From Bacteroidota bacterium (GTDB lineage: Bacteria; Bacteroidota; Bacteroidia; Bacteroidales; Bacteroidaceae), in the NCBI GenBank assembly GCA_023458215.1, contig JAEXAJ010000082.1, positions 1 to 6,050 on the forward strand: a stretch of 6,050 nt of DNA, written 5' to 3'. A program made the position numbers and the translations under genes. The notes under the pieces were generated by a model. That model did no database searches. It saw only the letters and a program-made list of their open reading frames with translations, and was not told where the DNA came from. Below are positions 1 to 6,050 of the stretch, piece by piece (positions within the stretch are counted from its first letter, which is position 1; each line of letters starts with the position of its first letter).

Positions 1-13
1 AAAACGAACGGTT

Positions 14-979
14 ATGAAGAAGATTTTATTGGTGGCTTTAGCCGCAGCAGCAATGGTAAGTTGCTCACAGAATGAAGAGATTGAGAATGCAGCACAAAAG
101 ACAAAAATTAAGATGGGAGCTGTTGTAGGATCAACAACGAAAGCTGTAGTTACGGATAATACTAATTTTGGCACATTCACTGTGGTAGGTTATGTTACAG
201 ATGGTGCTATGACTCCTACAACCACATTTGGAGAAGCATTCATACCAGCAACCAAGATAGATAAGTCTGGAGCTTCATGGGGTACTAAAGAACTAGATTA
301 CTATTGGCCTTACAATAAGAATGTTCAGTTCTTTGCAACTTCTCCTGCACAAACTTTGACTGTTGCTACTGGATATCCTACTTTTGATTATACAGTGAAA
401 GGTACATCAACAGAGCAAGAAGATCTAGTTGCGGCAAAGATGATTGACCAAGATAAAACAAAAGCAGGAGATAATGGTGTAGTGTTGCCTTTTACTCATG
501 CATTGACTCAGGTTAATTTCTCTGTAAAGGGTGCTGATGCTTATACATATAAAGTATCTTCAATAACCATCAAAGGGCTTATGAATAAGGGTAAATATAG
601 TTTTGAAACAGGACAGTGGACAAGTCTTGATGTTGATGGAGAAGCTCCCGTTTACTCGTATCCTTTGATAACTGATGCTTCTGTTACAGGTACAGAGGGC
701 GTTGCTATAGGTGATGCAGATGCAGCATTGATGTTGATACCGCAAGAAATGCCTGCTACTGGTGGGGTTGTAACAGTTGAATATCAGGTATTCAGTCAAA
801 ATACGCCTATCTCAGAAGTCTTTACTGCTACTGCTGACTTGGCAGGTACTACAGCTTGGAAGCCTGGAACAAAGGTTCGCTATACAATAACTTTAGATAA
901 TAAAGGATCAAAGATCGTGCTAGGTATTCCTACAGTTGGTGGTTGGACTGATGCTGATGTGAACCTGCCAAAGAAATAA
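14..979 (+). CDS. Fimbrillin-family (Mfa-like / FimA-like) surface lipoprotein
   Basis: Probable structural or accessory subunit of a type V pilus, or a related outer-membrane surface lipoprotein. The 321-residue product starts with a lipoprotein signal: KK at 2-3, a hydrophobic core to about residue 13, then MVSC with the lipid-anchor cysteine at C17, the only cysteine. Acidic E21-E22 soon after C17 resemble the surface-export signal of Bacteroidota lipoproteins. The family pattern is visible as YYWPY (96-100), FFATSP (106-111), LPFTHALTQVNFSV (158-171), LMLIPQ (239-244), WKPGTKVRYTITL (282-294) and GGWTD (309-313); these match the Mfa_like_1/fimbrillin fold of two beta-sandwich domains, and the length is typical. 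The ATG at 14 is chosen because it gives an intact signal peptide. Only 13 bases lie upstream, so promoter and upstream partners are unseen. A strong terminator follows. Arginine is almost absent (only R289), which bears on processing. It could be a shaft, anchor or tip subunit; sequence alone does not decide. Confidence 0.85.
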   Translation: MKKILLVALAAAAMVSCSQNEEIENAAQKTKIKMGAVVGSTTKAVVTDNTNFGTFTVVGYVTDGAMTPTTTFGEAFIPATKIDKSGASWGTKELDYYWPYNKNVQFFATSPAQTLTVATGYPTFDYTVKGTSTEQEDLVAAKMIDQDKTKAGDNGVVLPFTHALTQVNFSVKGADAYTYKVSSITIKGLMNKGKYSFETGQWTSLDVDGEAPVYSYPLITDASVTGTEGVAIGDADAALMLIPQEMPATGGVVTVEYQVFSQNTPISEVFTATADLAGTTAWKPGTKVRYTITLDNKGSKIVLGIPTVGGWTDADVNLPKK

Positions 980-1000
980 TTATTTTTCATTATAATCTTT

Positions 1001-1050
1001 ATTCCCCGAAAACTTCCTTTCCCCGAAGTTTTCGGGGAATATTTGTTTAT
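1001..1050 (+). terminator. Rho-independent terminator after the fimbrillin gene
   Basis: Bases 1001-1016 (ATTCCCCGAAAACTTC) and 1025-1040 (GAAGTTTTCGGGGAAT) are perfect reverse complements: a 16-bp stem with an 8-base loop. A T-rich stretch (ATTTGTTTATT) follows directly on the + strand. The stem starts 21 bases after the fimbrillin stop codon. On the opposite strand the hairpin would be followed by A-rich RNA, so it should act on rightward transcription only. It separates the fimbrillin transcript from the regulator gene. Confidence 0.88.
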
Positions 1051-1072
1051 TAAAAGAATTTCCTTATTTTTG
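1042..1072 (+). promoter_or_regulatory. Bacteroides-type sigma-ABfr promoter for the AraC-family gene
   Basis: TTTG at 1042-1045 (-33 element) is followed after exactly 19 bp by TATTTTTG at 1065-1072. This matches the Bacteroides -7 consensus TAnnTTTG at every fixed position and with consensus spacing. Transcription would start near 1078-1081, giving a leader of about 30 bases before the ATG at 1110. That leader (AAATAAAAACTC and following) has no Shine-Dalgarno match, which is usual in this phylum. The promoter begins two bases after the terminator stem, so the regulator should have its own transcript. No operator dyad is visible at the promoter. Confidence 0.72.
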
Positions 1073-1109
1073 TGGGCAGCAAACAAGCAAATAAAAACTC
1101 TGTCCGACA

Positions 1110-1955
1110 ATGTCTGATTCTTCCATTTGTGGATTACCGGGAAGTGATTGTCTGAAATGCCCTAAGGCTACGGATAATTCTATTATATACGCTTCTCACG
1201 CAAGAGGCTTTTACCGCCCTGCACAAAGAAGTGAGGAGAATATTATCATTTTTTTATTGAAGGGAGAAGTACTTGTTAACAGTGAAGAATATGCAGGTAC
1301 TACCGTACATGCAGGTGAGTTTTTCCTTCAAGCTATTGGTTCAAAGTACGAGATCCTTGCTATGACGGATGTCGAATGCATCTGCTATCGTTTTACGCAA
1401 CCCGAAATGCTTTGTGAGGGTTACTATAATTACATAGTCAATGAAGTGACTCCTCCATTGATTTTCTCTCCTTTAAAGATTTGTCCTGAGCTGGATTACT
1501 TCTTGCAAGGTTCTAAATCCTATCTTACCGAACCTAAGATATGTAAAGAATTACTGCGGTTCAAGCAGAAGGAACTTGCGTTTATTTTATCACGCTTTTA
1601 TACAGAATATGAACTGTCTACAATCGTGCATCCTCTATCTAAATACACAAATAGTTTTGAATATTTTGTCCTTAAGAACTACTATAAGGTCAAGACTGTT
1701 GAAGAGCTTGCAAAACTGGGAGGATATACGGTTACCACTTTCCGCCGCATCTTTAACTCTGTGTTCCATCAGCCCGTCTACGAATGGATGCAAGAACGTA
1801 GAAAAGAAGGCATTGTAGATGATCTTAAAAATGCAAAGGTCACTATTTCAGAAATTTGTTATAAGTATGGTTTTGAGTCCCTGCCTCATTTCTCTAATTT
1901 CTGTAAGAAAAACTTCGGTGCTTCTCCCCGCAGTTTAAGAACGACCAATGCCTGA
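1110..1955 (+). CDS. AraC-family transcriptional regulator with cysteine-rich N-terminus
   Basis: Cytoplasmic DNA-binding regulator of 281 residues, near the usual length for the family. The C-terminal AraC/XylS domain has two helix-turn-helix units: about 194-231 (VEELAKLGGYTVTTFRRIF core) and about 240-277. The second contains the family signature ISEICYKYGFESLPHFSNF, then KKNFGASPRSLR. Residues about 42-95 (FLLKGEVLVN, then AGEFFLQAIGS) resemble a cupin/cyclic-nucleotide-binding-like sensor barrel. Ten cysteines are present, three of them at the extreme N-terminus as C7-x6-C14-x2-C17, and C90/C92 flank an isoleucine. A redox or metal role is possible but unproven; no ligand can be assigned. 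The ATG at 1110 fits the promoter at 1042-1072 and gives the whole sensor domain. The gene follows the fimbrillin gene on the same strand, behind a terminator, so control of that pilus locus is a guess from position. It converges on the frd operon. Confidence 0.88.
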   Translation: MSDSSICGLPGSDCLKCPKATDNSIIYASHARGFYRPAQRSEENIIIFLLKGEVLVNSEEYAGTTVHAGEFFLQAIGSKYEILAMTDVECICYRFTQPEMLCEGYYNYIVNEVTPPLIFSPLKICPELDYFLQGSKSYLTEPKICKELLRFKQKELAFILSRFYTEYELSTIVHPLSKYTNSFEYFVLKNYYKVKTVEELAKLGGYTVTTFRRIFNSVFHQPVYEWMQERRKEGIVDDLKNAKVTISEICYKYGFESLPHFSNFCKKNFGASPRSLRTTNA

Positions 1956-2025
1956 TTTTGCTTATTTAATGGTGTAGTTAGCCATAATTTCACTCCCCAC
2001 AAAGTTTGTTTTTTGTTTTTATCTG

Positions 2026-2129
2026 TCACGCTATCACGCAACATACTATATTCTTCTAGTATACAGCTTTTTAAAGCGTGATAGATACCCGTGATAGATG
2101 CGTGATGAATAAAGTATCTATCACGCTTT
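2026..2129. repeat. GCGTGA/TCACGC repeat cluster with a 16-bp inverted repeat
   Basis: AAAGCGTGATAGATAC (2073-2088) and GTATCTATCACGCTTT (2114-2129) are perfect 16-bp reverse complements around a 25-base loop. The loop carries further direct copies: CGTGATAGAT at 2090-2099 and GCGTGAT at 2100-2106. Upstream, TCACGC occurs at 2026-2031 and again at 2034-2039. CTATCACGC at 2031-2039 is complementary to 2076-2084, so the left arm could pair upstream (9 bp) or downstream (16 bp). No T tract follows on either strand, so this does not look like a terminator. Role unknown; it may be a dispersed intergenic repeat of the genome. Confidence 0.75.
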
Positions 2130-2136
2130 GCCGCAT

Positions 2137-2269
2137 CAGTTTCAATGATGTAAACTATCGGTTTCAACGGTTGAAACTCCCGGTTCCAATGGTTGAAACT
2201 CCTGGTTCCAACGGTTGAAACTCCCGGTTTCAACACATGAAACTTCCGGTTCCTGACTACTGAAACTGA
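2137..2269. repeat. Six-unit 22-bp tandem repeat with internal dyads
   Basis: Units start at 2137, 2159, 2181, 2203, 2225 and 2247. The first five are 22 bp and the last is 23 bp, with one extra base before GAAAC. The best unit (2159-2180) contains the dyad GTTTCAACGGTTGAAAC: two 7-bp arms around CGG. Units 2 to 4 (from 2159) are close copies apart from one C-for-T change in the left arm of those at 2181 and 2203; the unit at 2225 keeps 6-bp arms around ACACA; the outer units at 2137 and 2247 are degenerate. There are no unique spacers, so it is not a CRISPR. The array lies between convergent genes, away from any recognised promoter. It could be a protein-binding array, a variable-number repeat, or a repeat that folds in RNA. 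Confidence 0.85.
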
Positions 2270-2421
2270 ACGGGATGACTATTGTACATCCATTCTAAAT
2301 AACGTGAGTTCGATGAAGTTCAGTAGTATCTCACATTAAATAATTCTTCGCTGTAACAATGATCGTTTTCTGCACTGGGCAAGTTTGAGAGGAAGGGTAA
2401 AGTAAAATTGCCTCGGTATTC

Positions 2422-2465
2422 TTAAAAATAAGAACTCCCCTGCCCGTTTCCCAGCAGAGGAGTTC
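2422..2465 (-). terminator. Rho-independent terminator of the frdCAB operon
   Basis: Read leftward, GAACTCCTCTGC (complement of 2454-2465) pairs with GCAGGGGAGTTC (complement of 2432-2443): a 12-bp stem with one internal U-G wobble and a 10-base loop. The U-rich run TTATTTTTAAG (complement of 2421-2431) follows directly. The wobble forms only in leftward RNA; rightward RNA would have a C-A mismatch there and no T tract. The stem begins about 100 bases past the frdB stop codon, so it should end the frd transcript. Confidence 0.85.
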
Positions 2466-2507
2466 CCTTGTGATATTAATCAAATATAGTGAAAGCTGAG
2501 TAATAAA

Positions 2508-2523
2508 CTTGAGCTTGCTCAAG
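2508..2523 (-). repeat. Small hairpin in the frdB 3' untranslated region
   Basis: CTTGAG (2508-2513) and CTCAAG (2518-2523) form a 6-bp stem with a 4-base loop. In leftward RNA it is followed by TTTATTA. It sits about 43 bases past the frdB stop, between the gene and the stronger terminator. It may be a weak early terminator or protect the 3' end; the short stem makes chance possible. Confidence 0.35.
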
Positions 2524-2566
2524 CGCTTATTCGGAGCACATCCTATATTATTTAAAGACCGGCTGA

Positions 2567-3322
2567 TTAGTCTTTCAACTTCGCGATGATGAAGTCGCGG
2601 TTCAAGCGAGCGATGTTGCTGATAGAGATGTTCTTCGGACATTCGGCTTCGCACGCACGAGTGTTGGTACAGTTACCGAAACCGAGTTCATCCATCTTGC
2701 TCAACATAGCTTTGGCACGGCGCAATGCTTCGGGTTTACCTTGAGGCAGCAAGTTCAACTGGCTTACCTTGGCAGAAACGAACAACATAGCCGAACCGTT
2801 CTTACAAGCGGCAGCACAAGCGCCACAACCGATACAAGCGGCTGCATCCATAGCTTCGTCAGCAATTTGCTTCGGAATCAAGATATCGTTAGCATCCTGA
2901 GGAGAACCTGTACGAACGCTTACATAACCACCGGCTTGCATAATCTTGTCATAGGCGGTGCGGTCTACCATCAAGTCCTTGATAACCGGGAAACCGGCCG
3001 AACGCCAAGGTTCAACAGTGATGGTGTCGCCATCCTTAAAACGACGCATATAGATCTGGCAAGTAGTTGCACCGGTTGCAGGTCCGTGCGGGTGTCCGTT
3101 GATGTAGAGCGAACACATACCGCAGATACCTTCGCGGCAGTCGTGGTCGAATACAATCGGTTCTTTACCTTCACTGATAAGTTGTTCGTTCAGAATATCC
3201 AGCATTTCGAGGAATGAAGTATCGCCCGGAATATCTTTCATTTGGTATGATTCAAAAGCGCCTTTTGCCTTAGGGCCTTTCTGACGCCATACCTTGATTG
3301 TAAATGATATATTTTTATCCAT
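2567..3322 (-). CDS. frdB: Fumarate reductase / succinate dehydrogenase iron-sulfur subunit (FrdB/SdhB)
   Basis: Electron-transfer subunit of the fumarate reductase complex, on the cytoplasmic face of the inner membrane. It carries electrons between the quinone/haem subunit FrdC and the flavin of FrdA. The 251 residues are full length for the family. The N-terminal ferredoxin domain has the [2Fe-2S] ligands C62, C67, C70 and C88 (CREGICGMC, then a later C). The C-terminal domain has C163-x2-C166-x2-C169 with C228 for [4Fe-4S], and C173, C218 and C224 for [3Fe-4S], assigned by analogy to E. coli FrdB. All eleven expected cysteines are present. C173 is followed by K, not the P found in the E. 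coli protein. The gene is last in the operon, 33 bases after frdA, with an A-rich leader (ATTAAAGAAA) and no Shine-Dalgarno sequence. Sequence alone does not fix reaction direction; fumarate reduction is expected in an anaerobic Bacteroides. sdhB is the equivalent name. Confidence 0.96.
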   Translation of the reverse strand: MDKNISFTIKVWRQKGPKAKGAFESYQMKDIPGDTSFLEMLDILNEQLISEGKEPIVFDHDCREGICGMCSLYINGHPHGPATGATTCQIYMRRFKDGDTITVEPWRSAGFPVIKDLMVDRTAYDKIMQAGGYVSVRTGSPQDANDILIPKQIADEAMDAAACIGCGACAAACKNGSAMLFVSAKVSQLNLLPQGKPEALRRAKAMLSKMDELGFGNCTNTRACEAECPKNISISNIARLNRDFIIAKLKD

Positions 3323-3355
3323 TTTCTTTAATTCTTTTAATGTTCAACTTCCCGA

Positions 3356-5302
<1,947 letters not shown>

Positions 5303-5306
5303 AATG

Positions 5307-5341
5307 CAATTTACAATTTAGTCATTTACAATTTACAATTA
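5307..5341 (-). repeat. TAAATTG heptamer repeats in the frdC-frdA gap
   Basis: On the leftward strand the gap is almost wholly near-tandem TAAATTG copies: CAATTTA on the + strand at 5307-5313, 5314-5320 and 5329-5335, a variant at 5321-5328 and a short copy at 5336-5341. The first TAA is the frdC stop codon. The variant copy creates ATGACTAAATTGTAA (complement of 5311-5325), a four-codon frame (M-T-K-L-stop) whose first bases copy the true frdA start ATGACTAAG. An A/T-rich, unstructured leader is normal for translation starts in this phylum. Whether the mini-frame is translated is unknown. Confidence 0.6.
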
Positions 5342-6040
5342 GCAAGCGCCGCAACACAATGATTTCGCAAAGAATACGACAACTACCAAGGCGAAGCATA
5401 CAACAATGATAGTAGAATAGATATTGGAAATACATTTCCAACGGTTAATCCATACAGTGTTGTTCCAGCCCAAAGACTGCATAGAGCTCCAGAAACCGTG
5501 AGTCAGGTGGAACCACAATGCGCCCAGCCAAACGAGGTAAAGCACTACATAAACCGGATTAGCAAAAGTGTTCTGGATGTGATAAACACCATCGGCAGCG
5601 TATGCCAGAGTCAAAGTGTCGGCATGCATACCCATGTTGTGCATCAACTCGGGGAGCTGCATTTTAGACCAGAAGTTTACCAGGTGCAAACCTAAACCTA
5701 CGATTACGATGAGTCCCAGTACAAGCATGTTTTGCGAAGCCCACTCTACGGTTTTAGGTGTGTCTACTACAGCGTAACGCTCGTTACCACGTGCTTTGCG
5801 GTTCTGCATAGTCAACCAGAAAGCGTAGATGATATGGATGATAAACAAAGCGGCCAAACCTGCCGTTGCTACCAATGCATACCAGTTTGCTCCCAGGAAC
5901 TCACAAACCATGTTGTAGCCGTTGGCCGAAACCAATGCAACAAGGTTCATCGCCATGTGAAATGTCAGAAACAGGACAAGGGCGATACCGGTAACGCTCA
6001 TCACCACTTTCCTTCCTACAGATGAATTACTTAACCACAT
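5339..6040 (-). CDS. frdC: Fumarate reductase / succinate dehydrogenase cytochrome b subunit (FrdC/SdhC, di-heme b558 type)
   Basis: Membrane anchor that exchanges electrons with menaquinol through two b haems and passes them to FrdB. The 233-residue protein has five predicted transmembrane segments: about 10-34, 52-78, 103-125, 161-188 and 205-226. This single five-helix anchor, with no separate SdhD, is the type B arrangement of Wolinella and Bacillus. Probable haem ligands are H28 (FHMAMN), H69 (IIHIIYAFW), H119 (GLHLVNFW) and H178 or H181 (WFHLTHGFW). The ATG at 6040 gives the usual start (WLSNSSVGRK, then the first helix). The protein ends in LCCGAC, a cysteine cluster just after the last helix. 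It is first in the operon. Only ten upstream bases are present, so the promoter is not visible. Its haem requirement fits the known haem-dependent growth of Bacteroides. Identity is sure; haem ligands are by analogy. Confidence 0.94.
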   Translation of the reverse strand: MWLSNSSVGRKVVMSVTGIALVLFLTFHMAMNLVALVSANGYNMVCEFLGANWYALVATAGLAALFIIHIIYAFWLTMQNRKARGNERYAVVDTPKTVEWASQNMLVLGLIVIVGLGLHLVNFWSKMQLPELMHNMGMHADTLTLAYAADGVYHIQNTFANPVYVVLYLVWLGALWFHLTHGFWSSMQSLGWNNTVWINRWKCISNIYSTIIVVCFALVVVVFFAKSLCCGAC

Positions 6041-6050
6041 AAATGATTGA

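Larger units (their letters stand above)
1956..2566. other. Convergent intergenic region without a credible gene
   Basis: These 611 bases lie between the stop of the AraC-family gene and the stop of frdB, which face each other. Open frames here are short, lack recognisable protein features and partly translate repeats. A T-rich tract at 2004-2020 follows the regulator gene but has no good stem before it, so how that transcript ends is unclear. Two repeat clusters occupy 2026-2129 and 2137-2269; the frd terminator and a small hairpin lie at 2422-2523. In 2270-2421 I see nothing I can name. Confidence 0.7.

Noticed and set aside
1001..1072. Invertible (phase-variable) promoter of the Bacteroides type
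   Set aside because: The inverted repeat lies on one side of the promoter with an 8-base loop and does not flank it. No matching repeat is on the other side and no invertase gene is present.
2073..2129. Terminator of the AraC-family gene
   Set aside because: The 16-bp stem is strong, but neither strand has a T tract after it and the loop is 25 bases of further repeats.
1886..2236. Leftward 116-codon frame over the repeat region
   Set aside because: It overlaps the end of the AraC-family gene and translates the 22-bp repeats at its N-terminus. No protein features and no promoter were seen.
2137..2269. CRISPR array
   Set aside because: Units follow each other directly with no unique spacers, the unit is only 22 bp, and no cas gene is in view.
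2481..2488. Leftward promoter -7 element (TATATTTG)
   Set aside because: It matches TAnnTTTG, but no TTTG lies at the right distance upstream, and it sits between frdB and its terminator.
2331..2654. Leftward frame overlapping the frdB end and its terminator
   Set aside because: It runs through the frd terminator hairpin and overlaps frdB in another frame, with no recognisable product.
2741..3217. Open frame on the + strand inside frdB
   Set aside because: Antisense shadow of a gene in which all eleven cluster cysteines are present.

Overview
The window looks like chromosomal DNA from a member of the Bacteroidota, most likely the genus Bacteroides. Four things point there: a fimbrillin-type surface lipoprotein; a promoter matching the Bacteroides -33/-7 form (TTTG, 19 bp, TAnnTTTG); a three-gene frdC-frdA-frdB cluster of the di-heme cytochrome b type; and start codons preceded by A/T-rich leaders rather than strong Shine-Dalgarno sequences. 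The species cannot be fixed from the sequence alone.

Left part, + strand (1-1955). A complete gene for a fimbrillin-family lipoprotein (14-979) ends at a 16-bp perfect hairpin terminator (1001-1040). A consensus-like promoter (1042-1072) begins two bases after the hairpin and drives a separate AraC-family regulator gene (1110-1955) with a cysteine-rich N-terminus. The two genes lie on the same strand but appear to be separate transcription units. The regulator's targets are unknown; the neighbouring pilus-type gene is a reasonable candidate.

Middle (1956-2566). A 611-bp gap separates convergent genes and holds no credible protein gene. It contains two unrelated repeat clusters: GTGATAG/GCGTGA elements with a 16-bp inverted repeat (2026-2129), and six units of a 22-bp tandem repeat (2137-2269), most with a small internal dyad. 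To their right is a rho-independent terminator for the leftward operon (2422-2465) and a small hairpin (2508-2523).

Right part, - strand (2567-6040). An apparently complete frdCAB operon (cytochrome b, flavoprotein, iron-sulfur protein) is transcribed right to left with gaps of about 35 bp. Together the products form a membrane-bound menaquinol:fumarate reductase / succinate dehydrogenase. In anaerobic Bacteroides this enzyme reduces fumarate to succinate as the last step of a short, haem-dependent respiratory chain. The operon promoter lies outside the window, because only 10 bases upstream of frdC are present.

No tRNA, rRNA, insertion sequence, CRISPR array, integrase or phage gene was recognised. 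I see no convincing new multi-gene system. The least explained part is the repeat-filled convergent gap, above all the 22-bp dyad array.
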